Below the pieces are notes generated by a model, which had not been told where the DNA came from, made no database searches, and worked only from the letters and a program-made list of their open reading frames with translations. The position numbers and the translations under genes were made by a program. Below, piece after piece: positions 10,685 to 19,060 of a stretch of 64,000 nucleotides of DNA (within the stretch, counting starts at the first letter, position 1; each line of letters begins with the position of its first letter). Source of the stretch: Kribbella jejuensis (GTDB lineage: Bacteria; Actinomycetota; Actinomycetes; Propionibacteriales; Kribbellaceae); NCBI RefSeq assembly GCF_006715085.1, contig NZ_VFMM01000001.1, positions 1,736,001 to 1,800,000 of the forward strand, given 5' to 3'.

Positions 10685-11245
10685 GTGTTCGTGACGAAGG
10701 CCGTGGCGCGGCGGGAGTTCCTGGAGGCGCGGGGTGCGCGGCCCCGGGCGGAGGGACTGCTGGCGAGCGCCCAACAGGTGCTGCCGGACGTGTACCGGGT
10801 CGCTCTCTACGTGTCGATGGGACCTGAGCCGCAGACCGGCGCCCTGATCGACTGGCTGCTGGCGACGCACCACGAGGTCCTCCTGCCGATCCTGTACGCC
10901 GACAACGACCTCGGCTGGGGCGTCGCGCCCGGTGCAGCCGACCTCGTACCCGGGCGGCTGGGCCTGTCCGAGCCCCCCATTGACCTGGGCTCCGACGCGA
11001 TCGCCACGGCCGACCTGGTGATCTGCCCGGCCGTAGCAGTCGCCCGTGACGGCGTACGCCTCGGCCGCGGCGGTGGCTCGTACGACCGCGCCATCGCCCG
11101 CGTCCGCCCCGGCACCCCGGTGTGGGCCGCCGTCTACGACACAGAGATCGTCGACACCTTGCCGCACGACCCCCACGACAGACCGGTGGACGCAGCGCTC
11201 ACACCAAATCACTTGATCGCGCTGCGACCATCGGTAGATGACTGA
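10685..11245 (+). CDS. 5-formyltetrahydrofolate cyclo-ligase family protein
   Basis: A 186-residue enzyme of the ATP-dependent 5-formyltetrahydrofolate cyclo-ligase (5,10-methenyltetrahydrofolate synthetase) family. The diagnostic loop is VRLGRGGGSYDRAI, with LICPAVAVARDGVRLG before it. The start is GTG at 10685, with TAGGAT (10673-10678) six bases upstream, so the transcript is probably leaderless. It faces away from the UDP-glucose pyrophosphorylase gene, the neighbour seen in many actinobacteria, and overlaps the next gene by 8 bases. Confidence 0.92.
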   Translation: MFVTKAVARREFLEARGARPRAEGLLASAQQVLPDVYRVALYVSMGPEPQTGALIDWLLATHHEVLLPILYADNDLGWGVAPGAADLVPGRLGLSEPPIDLGSDAIATADLVICPAVAVARDGVRLGRGGGSYDRAIARVRPGTPVWAAVYDTEIVDTLPHDPHDRPVDAALTPNHLIALRPSVDD

Positions 11246-12107
11246 GACCGCTGTCCAAGCAGCAGCCACAGCCGCGCGCTCCCTCGGCCTGACGGTGACC
11301 GAACCCTCCGTTCTCTACGAGGCGTTCTCGACGGTCGTGCACCTCAAACCGTCACCAGTTGTCGCCCGGGTGCCGATGAAGCTCCCGGACAACCTGCAGG
11401 AGCCAGAGCCCGCCGTACGACGTCGACAGCGCGAGATCGACGTCATGACGTGGCTGGATGCACAGGGCGTGCCCGTGGTGCAGCCGAGCCACCCGGTCCC
11501 TGTCGAGCAGGACGGCCTCTGCATGACGTTCTGGATGTACGTCGAAGTCGACCAGGCGGCTGAGCCGGACTACATGGGCGCGACAGCTCGCGTAGCGGAA
11601 TTGCACGCCCAGCTCGCTTCGTACCCGGGTGAATTGCCCTGGATGACACCGCTCCGGCTGATCGGGGCCGGTCTGGCAACAACAGAGGCCGTACCGGGTC
11701 TGCTCGAACAGGAAGACCTGGAGCGCGCACGGGCCGAGTGGAAGGCGCTGGAGCCCGTCCTGACCAGCCGGGCCGGCTTTGAGGCCGCCTTCCCGGCCGC
11801 GGTCGTGCAGCCGATCCACGGCGACGCCCCCTCGTGGAACCTGATCAACACCGTCGACGGCCCGCTCTGGGCCGACTTCGAGGACGTGACCATCGGTCCA
11901 CGCGAGTGGGACCTCGCGGGCTTCGGCCCAGACCTGTGCCGCGCGTACGGCGCTGCTCTCGATCCAGAGATCCGCAGCTCATGGACCACGCTCGGGTCCT
12001 ACAGGTCCTCGTGTGTACGCCGCTGGTGCCCCAGTTCCCCGCACTCGCCGACGCGATCCGCATGTTCGCGGACCGATGGCGCAGCATGCCGTTCGCTGCT
12101 GGACTGA
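11238..12107 (+). CDS. APH-family phosphotransferase with a C-terminal frameshift
   Basis: An aminoglycoside/choline kinase-like phosphotransferase. The Brenner motif is IHGDAPSWNLI, followed by WADFEDVTIGPREWDLA, so the kinase core is intact. From about residue 242 the reading frame degenerates. In another frame the sequence LMDHARVLQVLVCTPL continues like a normal APH C-terminus and ends at a TGA (12110-12112) that overlaps the ATG of the next gene. A single missing base near 11961-11974 restores it. Either a real recent mutation or a sequencing error; the substrate is unknown and drug resistance should not be assumed. Confidence 0.8.
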   Translation: MTETAVQAAATAARSLGLTVTEPSVLYEAFSTVVHLKPSPVVARVPMKLPDNLQEPEPAVRRRQREIDVMTWLDAQGVPVVQPSHPVPVEQDGLCMTFWMYVEVDQAAEPDYMGATARVAELHAQLASYPGELPWMTPLRLIGAGLATTEAVPGLLEQEDLERARAEWKALEPVLTSRAGFEAAFPAAVVQPIHGDAPSWNLINTVDGPLWADFEDVTIGPREWDLAGFGPDLCRAYGAALDPEIRSSWTTLGSYRSSCVRRWCPSSPHSPTRSACSRTDGAACRSLLD

Positions 12108-12111
12108 CCTG

Positions 12112-13168
12112 ATGCTGCAGACCTACGTCGACAACGGAGTGGTCCCCGGCCTGATCAGCCTGGTGAGCCGCGGTGACGAGACGCACCTCGAGATCCACGG
12201 CCGAATGGCGTACGACGGGCCGGAGCTGGAGCGGGACGGCCTGTTCCGGGTCTCGTCTTTCACCAAGCCGATCACAGCAGCCGCGACCATGCTCCTGGTC
12301 GATGAGCTGCGGCTCTCGCTGGACGCGCCGGTGGCCGACGTGCTGCCGGAGCTGGCGAATCCCGTCGTACTGCGGGATCCGGCCGGGCCGATCGACGACA
12401 CGGTTCCAGCGGAACGGGCGATCACTGCGCGGGACCTGCTGACGTTCCGGCTCGGACTGGGCGAGTCGGACAACCCGGGGTTGCGGGAGCGCGAGGCCGA
12501 GCTGGAGCTGCACACGTTCGGTCCGCCTCTGCCCCGAACTCCGTTGAAGCCCGATGAGTGGATGCGGCGATTCGGGACGATGCCGCTGCAGTACCAGCCC
12601 GGTGAGCGCTGGCTGTATGCAACGGGCTCGCACCTGCTCGGCGTACTGATCTCGCGGGTGGCGGGGCAGCCGTTGGAAGAGTTCCTGCACGAGAGGGTCT
12701 TCGAGCCGCTGGGGATGCGTGACACCGGGTTCACGGCGGCTGACCCGGCCCGGCTGACCACGGCGTACGTCGGGGGAGGACGTACTCGATCCGGCCGGGG
12801 AGAGTCAGTGGCTGACTGCGCCTGCTTTTCCGGACGCCGCCGGCGGCCTGATCTCGACCGTGGACGACTTCCACGCGTTTACCAGGATGCTGCGCGACGG
12901 CGGCCTCCTGTCGCCTGCAGCCGTCGCGGAGCTGACGACCGACCACCTCACCCCGCGACAGCGAGCGGCGGCCGTCGACTTCCTCGGGCCGGACACCGGC
13001 TGGGGCTACGGCCTGTCCGTCAGCCCGGGCCGGTACGGCTGGGCCGGCGGGCTCGGCACGCTGTGGTCCACGACCTCTGACGGGACCATTTCGATTCTGA
13101 TGACCCAGCGGGCGCTGTGGACCTGGCCGGAGGAACTGTTCGCCGAGGCTAGCTCTCCGGCTTGGTGA
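12112..13168 (+). pseudogene. Serine beta-lactamase-like hydrolase, frameshifted
   Basis: A class C beta-lactamase/esterase family protein split by a frameshift. The N-terminal part (12112 onward) has the SFTK nucleophile motif in FRVSSFTKPITAAATMLL and YATGSHLLG. After LTTAYVG the frame is lost at a run of five G (12772-12776). In the next frame the protein resumes as EDVLDPAGESQW, then AGGLISTVDDFHAF and WGYGLSV, ending at 13168. Removing one G restores about 350 residues. The ATG overlaps the corrected stop of the upstream phosphotransferase, so the two formed one operon. The 3' end overlaps the convergent acylase gene by 20 bases. Confidence 0.8.
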
Positions 13169-15722
13169 ACGTCAGGGAATGCTTGCGGCTCGCCTCGACT
13201 GCGCCCTTGGTGTACGCCCACGGGAGGGTCTGGCCCTTGACCCAGAGATCTGTCTGGTCGGTGTAGTTCGAGGAAAAGGCGTGACCGGACACACCGGTCA
13301 GGTTGATCCAGCGAGAGTTGTCGAAGTCGGACAGGTCCACGACCATGCGCATCGACGGCGTCGCCGTGACGGCGTAGCCCTCGGAGGCGTCCCAGGCGGT
13401 GGCGTCGACGACCGACGTACCGCCGCCGAGCTCGTACGGGCCGCGGTTGAAGATCTTTTCGACCAGGCCGATCCCGGACTTGCCCAGAGTCTGGTTGGTG
13501 AGCTCCAGCTTGTGCAGCCGGCCCCACTGCCAGTTCGACGGCTCGCGGGCCATCTTCTGGGTGATCTCGGTGCGAGCGTTCACCAGGGCCTCGCGGAGGA
13601 TGTCGTCACGGCTCTCGCGCTGTGGCGTCCGGATGTCGTCCCACCAGCCGCTGTTCGGCTGGCCGAGCAGCGTGTGGATCACCTCGAACCACCGCGAGCC
13701 ACCGTCCGGCCAGGTGCCTTCAGGGAGCTGGTCGTGGAATGTCAGCGCGAGCAGATTGCGCCAGACCACGTTGAAGTAGGCCGCGGCGGCGGAGTCCGGC
13801 GGAGACGTGAAGTCCCAGTTCCGCAGGGTGTCCTGGCCCTGTTTGTCGAACGCGTCGTCGATGCTGATCCGCAGCAGGTACGGCACCAGCATCTCGGCGG
13901 CCTTGTTCTTGGTGTCCAGCTGGATCGACGCCATCGCGTTCACGTCCAGCTTGCCGGCGGCCTTGATCCGCTCCAGGATCTGCTGCGAGCGGTATCCGTA
14001 GTCCCAGGAGTTGGTCAGGTAGTACGGGTACGTGTTCGGGACCACGGCCTGGTTCGCCGTGACGATGATCCCGCTCGGTGGGTCGAACTCGGTCGGCAGC
14101 GCGTCGAAGGGGATGTAGCCCTTCCAGTAGTACCTGGGGTCCCAGCCAGGCACCGGCCAGTCGCCACGACCGGTCGCACGGATCGGGATCAGCCCGGGCG
14201 ACTGGTAGCCGATGTGGCCGTCGGTGTCGGCGTACACCAGGTTCTGCGAGGGGACCTGGAACTGCTGTGCGGCGGCACGGAACTCGGTCCAGTTCTGCGC
14301 GGTGTTGATCGCGAACAGCGCGTCCGCGGTCTTGCCCGGGTTCAGCGCGGTCCACTGCAGGGCGACGCCGTACGCCTTCGGGTACTTCGCCTGCGAGGCG
14401 GAGATCTCCCCTACCTTCTGCTCGTCCTCACCGACGTCGGAGATCAGCGGACCGTGCCGGGTCTCGCGGACGGTGATCTTGACCGGCTTGTCCTCGCCGG
14501 CGACCTTGAACGTCTCCTCACGGGTGGCCATCGCACGCCACTTGTTGTTGTAGAGGACGTTGTTGCCGTCGATGCGTTCCAGGTACAGGTCCTGGACGTC
14601 CGGGTCGAGGTTGGTGAAGCCCCAGGAGATCGCGTTGTTGTGGCCGATCACCACACCGGGCAGACCGGAGAAGCTGAACCCGGAGACGTCGAACGGGCAG
14701 CTCTTGCCGACGTTGTTGCAGTGCAGGCCGACCTGGGTCCAGATACCTGGCATGGTCGCGCCGAGATGCGGGTCGTTCGCCAGCAGCGGCTTGCCGGTCG
14801 TGGTGTGGTCGCCGGAGACCACCCACGAGTTGGAACCGACGCCGTCCCCCTGACCGAGCAGCTGCGGCAGGCCCTTGGCCACGCTCTGCACCGAGTCCAG
14901 CGACTTGAGCAGGTCCTTGGTGAGCATGCTCCGCCGGACCTCGGGGCTGGGCCCCGGCGTCGAGCTGAACTTGCCGTCCTTACCGACGGAGGCGGCCGCC
15001 ATGATCGGCTGGTTCCGGTCGTACGGGTACTGCGGGTAGAGGCTCTCGACGTTGCGCGCCGGGAACGCCGCCAGCATCTTGGTGCGGGTGATCTCCTCGT
15101 CCAGGTTGCCGCCGAGGTCCCAGGCCATCGCCTTCAGCCACGAGAGCGAGTCCGCCGCGGTCCACGGCTCCGGCCGGTAGTTCTTCGGACCACCGGGCTG
15201 CAGGGAGAGTACGCCGTACTCCAGGCTGAGGCCGGAGCCGCTGTGTGTGGACAGGTACGCGTTGACGCCGCGTGCGTAGTCATCGAGGTACTGCCGGGTG
15301 GTCGGGCTGAGCAGCGGCAGCTCTGCCTCGGCGGTGCGCCGCCAGCCGAGCGTCCGGACGAACTTGTCCGTCTCCAGCGCGTCCTTGCCGAACAGCTCGC
15401 TCAGCCGTCCGGAGGTGACGTGCCGGCGGAAGTCCATCTCGAAGAACCGGTCCTGCGCGTGCACGTAGCCCTGCGCGGCGAACAGGTCGGCCGGGGTGTC
15501 GGCGTAGATCTGCGGGATGCCGTTCGCGTCCCGGACCACGCTGACGTCGCCGTCCAGGCCCTCCAGGTCGATCGTTCCTTCGTACGTCGGGAACGAGTGG
15601 CGGACGACGTACACGAGGGTACCGGCGATCACCAGCAGGATCGTGACAAGGGCGATTCCGCTGGCGATGACGACTCGAAACAGGCGACGCACGGACCAAC
15701 CGTAGAGAATCCGCCCGTCCAC
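13149..15722 (-). CDS. Penicillin acylase family protein (Ntn hydrolase)
   Basis: An 857-residue precursor of an N-terminal-nucleophile amidohydrolase of the penicillin/acyl-homoserine lactone acylase family. An N-terminal membrane anchor lies at about residues 14-40. The self-cleavage site is in GDGVGSNSWVVSG, where Ser297 would become the beta-chain nucleophile, followed by the family motif LLANDPHLG. The active enzyme should sit outside the membrane. The start is GTG at 15722; GTG at 15692 is an alternative that still keeps the anchor. Natural substrate unknown: cell-wall amides or signalling acyl-lactones are both possible. Confidence 0.92.
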   Translation of the reverse strand: MDGRILYGWSVRRLFRVVIASGIALVTILLVIAGTLVYVVRHSFPTYEGTIDLEGLDGDVSVVRDANGIPQIYADTPADLFAAQGYVHAQDRFFEMDFRRHVTSGRLSELFGKDALETDKFVRTLGWRRTAEAELPLLSPTTRQYLDDYARGVNAYLSTHSGSGLSLEYGVLSLQPGGPKNYRPEPWTAADSLSWLKAMAWDLGGNLDEEITRTKMLAAFPARNVESLYPQYPYDRNQPIMAAASVGKDGKFSSTPGPSPEVRRSMLTKDLLKSLDSVQSVAKGLPQLLGQGDGVGSNSWVVSGDHTTTGKPLLANDPHLGATMPGIWTQVGLHCNNVGKSCPFDVSGFSFSGLPGVVIGHNNAISWGFTNLDPDVQDLYLERIDGNNVLYNNKWRAMATREETFKVAGEDKPVKITVRETRHGPLISDVGEDEQKVGEISASQAKYPKAYGVALQWTALNPGKTADALFAINTAQNWTEFRAAAQQFQVPSQNLVYADTDGHIGYQSPGLIPIRATGRGDWPVPGWDPRYYWKGYIPFDALPTEFDPPSGIIVTANQAVVPNTYPYYLTNSWDYGYRSQQILERIKAAGKLDVNAMASIQLDTKNKAAEMLVPYLLRISIDDAFDKQGQDTLRNWDFTSPPDSAAAAYFNVVWRNLLALTFHDQLPEGTWPDGGSRWFEVIHTLLGQPNSGWWDDIRTPQRESRDDILREALVNARTEITQKMAREPSNWQWGRLHKLELTNQTLGKSGIGLVEKIFNRGPYELGGGTSVVDATAWDASEGYAVTATPSMRMVVDLSDFDNSRWINLTGVSGHAFSSNYTDQTDLWVKGQTLPWAYTKGAVEASRKHSLTFTKPES

Positions 15723-15879
15723 CCCAAATGGGGTCCCTCACAACTTTGCGTTGCTCTGCGTTCGCTGGACATGGACGCAGAGTTGAGGTAGGCACGCCCG
15801 GGTTTGGAATACTTCGGCCCGCTGGCGCATTATTAGCAGTCGGGTAGTAGGAGTGCCAGCGGCTTGAAGGGAACCGACC

Positions 15880-16218
15880 GTGCCGACGTACCAGTACCAG
15901 TGCACCGACTGTGGCGAAGCGCTCGAGGTGCGCCAGAGCTTCACGGACGACGCTCTGACCGTGTGCCCGAATTGCCAGGGAAGCCTGCGCAAGGTGTTCA
16001 ACGCCGTGGGCGTGGTGTTCAAGGGCTCCGGCTTCTACCGCACCGACAGCCGGTCCTCCGGCAAGGGCTCGGTGCCGGCGGCGTCCTCCGACTCGTCGTC
16101 TTCTTCTTCGACGTCCAAGTCGTCCGATTCTTCGTCGAGCAGCTCGACCTCGTCGTCCAGCAGCTCCACTTCGTCGTCGAGCAGCTCGTCGACCTCCTCC
16201 GGGTCCAGCGCGGCCTGA
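15880..16218 (+). CDS. FmdB-family zinc ribbon protein with poly-serine tail
   Basis: A 112-residue protein. Residues 1-45 form the FmdB-type zinc ribbon: PTYQYQCTDCGEALEV with two CxxC pairs (CTDC and CPNC), then GVVFKGSGFYRTD. The remaining part is a low-complexity tail of serine with a few T, K and D, about 45 residues long, encoded by mixed TCG, TCC, TCT and AGC codons. FmdB proteins are small presumed regulators of unclear role. The tail is longer than I would expect. The start is GTG at 15880. Confidence 0.85.
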   Translation: MPTYQYQCTDCGEALEVRQSFTDDALTVCPNCQGSLRKVFNAVGVVFKGSGFYRTDSRSSGKGSVPAASSDSSSSSSTSKSSDSSSSSSTSSSSSSTSSSSSSSTSSGSSAA

Positions 16219-16275
16219 CGGCCGCCTGTGGATAACTGAGAGGCGGTCGCCGGAGAAACTCGTACTTTCTCCGGC

Positions 16276-16893
16276 ATGACAATCCCCTCTCTGCTTCGTG
16301 ACCTGCTCCGCGCGGCCCGGTGGCACCGTCGGCTCCTCGCCGGCGCCGCCGCGGCCGCCGCGGTGTATTTCGGACTTCAAGCCCTCTCCCCTCCACCGCC
16401 GCCGACGGTCAAAGTGCTGGCCGCTGCGCGCGACCTGACCGGCGGCGCCGCGCTCGATCGCGGCGACCTGCGCACGATCGAGCTACCGCCCGGCGTCGTG
16501 CCATCCGGCGCCCTCACACCTGGTAGCAAGCTGACTGCACGCGTGCTCAGCGGGCCCGTCAGAGCCGGGGAGCCACTCACCGACGCCAGATTCCTGGCGC
16601 CATCGGGTGTGCCCTCAGGTTCGGTCGCCTATCCGTTCCGCGTCGACGACGCCGACATCAGCACCCTCCTGCGAGTCGGCGACCACGTGAACCTGTACGC
16701 CGCCGCCGCCACGAGCGCCGACGCGGCACGGCTGCTCGCCCGGGGGGTGCCCGTCGTCGCGCTGCCCGAGCCCCGATCGAGTACGTCGGGTGCGCTGATC
16801 GTCGTCGCCACCGCACCCGAGGTCGCGTCCCGGCTGGCTCAGGCGAGTACGAATTCACGGATCACTGTGGCGATGACACCAGACACCGGGTGA
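16276..16893 (+). CDS. SAF-domain membrane protein, CpaB-like
   Basis: A 205-residue protein with one TM helix (about residues 21-38, GAAAAAAVYFGLQAL), a proline run and an SAF domain: VKVLAAARDLTGGAALDRGDLRTIELP, then VRAGEPLTDARFL. This is the layout of CpaB/RcpC, a periplasmic-side component of Flp/Tad pilus assembly. No tad genes lie nearby, and short SAF proteins of this kind are common as orphans in actinobacteria, so a pilus role is uncertain. Confidence 0.75.
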   Translation: MTIPSLLRDLLRAARWHRRLLAGAAAAAAVYFGLQALSPPPPPTVKVLAAARDLTGGAALDRGDLRTIELPPGVVPSGALTPGSKLTARVLSGPVRAGEPLTDARFLAPSGVPSGSVAYPFRVDDADISTLLRVGDHVNLYAAAATSADAARLLARGVPVVALPEPRSSTSGALIVVATAPEVASRLAQASTNSRITVAMTPDTG

Positions 16894-17011
16894 TCACTTT
16901 CCGAAGTTGTCGCGGCACGATGTGTCGTGAAACGGCGCGGTCCCTCGCTTGGAAGACTCTCTGGCCCTAACTTGTCCGGGGACAACCACCCGCTTCGTGG
17001 AGGCAGCCACA

Positions 17012-17410
17012 ATGCTCAAGGGCTTCAAGGAATTCATCATGCGGGGCAACGTCGTCGACCTCGCGGTCGCCGTCGTCATCGGCGCAGCGTTCGGGGCGAT
17101 CGTGACCGCGCTCGTGGACAATCTGATCAACCCACTGATCGCAGCGATCTTCGGCAAGGCCGACATCAGTAAGGTCTGGACCTTCAAGCTGAACGGAGCC
17201 GAGTTCTCGATCGGCAAGGTCCTGCAGGCCGGCCTGAACTTCCTGTTCGTCGCCGCGGCGGTCTACTTCTTCATCGTGCTGCCGCTGAACAAGCTGGCCG
17301 AGCGCCGCAAGCGCGGTGTGGAGCCGGAGCCCGACCCGCTGACCACCGACCAGGAGTTGCTGACCGAGATCCGGGACCTCCTGCGCGCTGGGCGTTCGGA
17401 CCTCCGGTAG
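17012..17410 (+). CDS. mscL: Large-conductance mechanosensitive channel MscL
   Basis: A 132-residue MscL. The N-terminal amphipathic helix MLKGFKEFIMRGNVVDLAVAVVIGAAFGAIV leads into TM1; TM2 is LNFLFVAAAVYFFIVLPL, followed by a charged cytoplasmic bundle. It opens under membrane tension to release solutes during hypo-osmotic shock. The start is ATG at 17012 with GGAGG upstream; the frame is open further 5' but MLKGF is the conserved N-terminus. Confidence 0.96.
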   Translation: MLKGFKEFIMRGNVVDLAVAVVIGAAFGAIVTALVDNLINPLIAAIFGKADISKVWTFKLNGAEFSIGKVLQAGLNFLFVAAAVYFFIVLPLNKLAERRKRGVEPEPDPLTTDQELLTEIRDLLRAGRSDLR

Positions 17411-17440
17411 GGCCGACCACCGGCAGGTGGCGCACATTCC

Positions 17441-17953
17441 TCAGCCCCTGAGCTCGCCGGCGCCCACCTGCTCACCGGCATAACGCATCCAGCGGTACGG
17501 CACCGGTTGACCGTCGTTCCACTCCTCCATCAACGCGGCGGGGACGTCGACGAAGCCACTGCCGTGATAGGCGCGGATTGCCGGATCGTTCTCCGGACGG
17601 ACCCGCAGGAACACCTCCGAATAGCCGGCCTCCAACGCCGGACCCAGCAGCGCCCGGACCAGTTCACCTCCGAACCCGCGACCACGGACCTCCGGGTCCA
17701 CGATGATCCGGGCGAGTTCGACCTCGTCCTCCTCGTCGTCCAGCCAGACCTCGCCGTACCCGACCGGCCGATCGCCGTCGAACAACAGATAGGAGTGGAT
17801 GTCCGCGTCGACCGTCCGCCAACTCCCCCGCAGTTCTTCCGGGAACGGGTAGGCCACCCGTCCGGAGAGCAGTGCGACTTCCTTCTCGTCCAGGGCCCAG
17901 CCCGCGACCCGCGTGCCGTACCCGTCGTCGAACCCCCGAAGCTCCACGCTCAT
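17441..17953 (-). CDS. GNAT family N-acetyltransferase
   Basis: A 170-residue GNAT: the acetyl-CoA site is LARIIVDPEVRGRGFGGELVRALL and the C-terminal core is NDPAIRAYHGSGFVDV. The start is ATG at 17953, only 4 bases after the stop of the upstream hydrolase gene, with GAGGGG overlapping that stop. It is the last gene of a three-gene leftward operon (peptide, hydrolase, acetyltransferase). Substrate unknown. Confidence 0.87.
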   Translation of the reverse strand: MSVELRGFDDGYGTRVAGWALDEKEVALLSGRVAYPFPEELRGSWRTVDADIHSYLLFDGDRPVGYGEVWLDDEEDEVELARIIVDPEVRGRGFGGELVRALLGPALEAGYSEVFLRVRPENDPAIRAYHGSGFVDVPAALMEEWNDGQPVPYRWMRYAGEQVGAGELRG

Positions 17954-17957
17954 CCCC

Positions 17958-18578
17958 TCAGTTGACGAACTCCACGATCGTTCGCACCAACTGATCCAGG
18001 TAGGGCGGAAAGGCCGGCGTCGGCGGTTCGGGACATCCGGCCAGCTCACGACTCCCCCGGATCGACCCCAGCAACGAGTCGACCGTCTTCCGCTGATGCG
18101 ACGGATTCTCCGGTACGGACGGGAGGACCGCCACTGGAATACGTGCCAGCGTCGCCAGGTCCGCATCCTTCACGCCACGCAGAATTCCACCCGCCAACAG
18201 GCCGTCCGCGACCTCGGGCGGACAACCTCGGTTCACCATCCCGGCTCGGGCGCGCTCGTTCGCGGCGGCGTCGTCGCCGGTGGCGGGCCAGGCGAGCAGG
18301 AGGCGATCGACCAGTTCCGGATACCTCAACGCCAGCAGGACCACGACCGTACATCCATTGGAGGCGCCAACGATCCTTACCGGACCGGAACGTTTCGCCA
18401 GGAGATCACCGAGCGCGCTGAGTTCGACGTCCCAACTGCTCGCGTACCGCGGGCGATCGGGCGCGAAAACGTCGGCATGCTCGGACAGCCCGCCGATGAC
18501 TCCCGTCGTACCCCAGAACGCCTCAGCATCCATCCGGTCCCAGAGACCACCGTGCACGAGGAAGACCCGAGCGGTCAT
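17958..18578 (-). CDS. Alpha/beta hydrolase
   Basis: A 206-residue alpha/beta hydrolase: HGGLWDR oxyanion region near the N-terminus and nucleophile elbow VGASNGCTVV, a GxSxG variant with Ser at the elbow. The catalytic acid and histidine are less certain. Its ATG overlaps the stop of a 46-codon gene upstream (ATGA), indicating translational coupling. Substrate unknown. Confidence 0.82.
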   Translation of the reverse strand: MTARVFLVHGGLWDRMDAEAFWGTTGVIGGLSEHADVFAPDRPRYASSWDVELSALGDLLAKRSGPVRIVGASNGCTVVVLLALRYPELVDRLLLAWPATGDDAAANERARAGMVNRGCPPEVADGLLAGGILRGVKDADLATLARIPVAVLPSVPENPSHQRKTVDSLLGSIRGSRELAGCPEPPTPAFPPYLDQLVRTIVEFVN

Positions 18579-18715
18579 CCGTGGTGTGGCGGAACTTCGT
18601 TCAGGATCCGATCGTCATCATCACTACCGAAGTCGCTGTCCCCCCACGTCCGCGGATCCTCATCCCGCGTCTGCTCAGGCAACAGCGGCTCATCGTCTTC
18701 GTACGGACTCGTCAT
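18575..18715 (-). CDS. Small acidic protein, 46 residues
   Basis: A short reading frame beginning MTSPYEDDEPLLPEQ, with 13 Asp or Glu residues and GSDDDD near the end. It starts at ATG 18715 behind a run of six G, and its TGA overlaps the hydrolase ATG in the ATGA pattern typical of coupled genes. The overlap and the coding-like composition are the evidence; no function is recognised. It may act as a leader that couples translation of the hydrolase. Confidence 0.55.
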   Translation of the reverse strand: MTSPYEDDEPLLPEQTRDEDPRTWGDSDFGSDDDDRILNEVPPHHG

Positions 18716-18734
18716 CCCCCCAGATTACCGACTC

Positions 18735-19060
18735 ACCCGACCCAGCCCGCCGAGCAAAGCTCCCCCGGACTACCGGGTGGCTAACCACCGAACGGCCAGT
18801 CACCGGACAAGCACGCCGAAAGCCAGTCCCAAAGGCAGAGACCCCACGCCTCACCCGGAGCACACCCACCAGGCCAGTAGTCACCAGACCCAGCCCGCCG
18901 GAAATCACTCCCAAGGTCAGAGGCTCCACAGACCACCCGAAGCACACTCACCGGGCCGGCAATCACCGCACGAAGCCCGGCGGAAATCACTCCCAAGGGT
19001 CGCGGCCCCACGGATCACCCGGTGGATACTCACCGGGCGGGTAATCGCTGGACGGCTCGT
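18735..19060. repeat. Degenerate ~82-bp tandem repeat across the 3' end of the next gene
   Basis: Matching segments begin at about 18817, 18899 and 18981 (each CGGAAATCACTCCCAAGG-like), a period of 82 bp, with a partial fourth unit near 18735-18790. The rightmost unit encodes the C-terminal tail and stop of the gene at 18987-19760; the others lie downstream of the stop. Confidence 0.7.

Noticed and set aside
11238..12112. Aminoglycoside resistance gene
   Set aside because: The APH fold is shared by many kinases, and nothing in the substrate region points to aminoglycosides. The frame is also disrupted.
13179..15791. Very long open frame on the plus strand opposite the penicillin acylase
   Set aside because: It is the antisense shadow of a convincing acylase gene; the translation is Arg/Val/Leu-rich without motifs, as expected in high-GC DNA.
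16276..16893. Part of a Flp/Tad pilus operon
   Set aside because: Only the SAF/CpaB-like gene is present, and its neighbours (FmdB-type protein, mscL) are unrelated.
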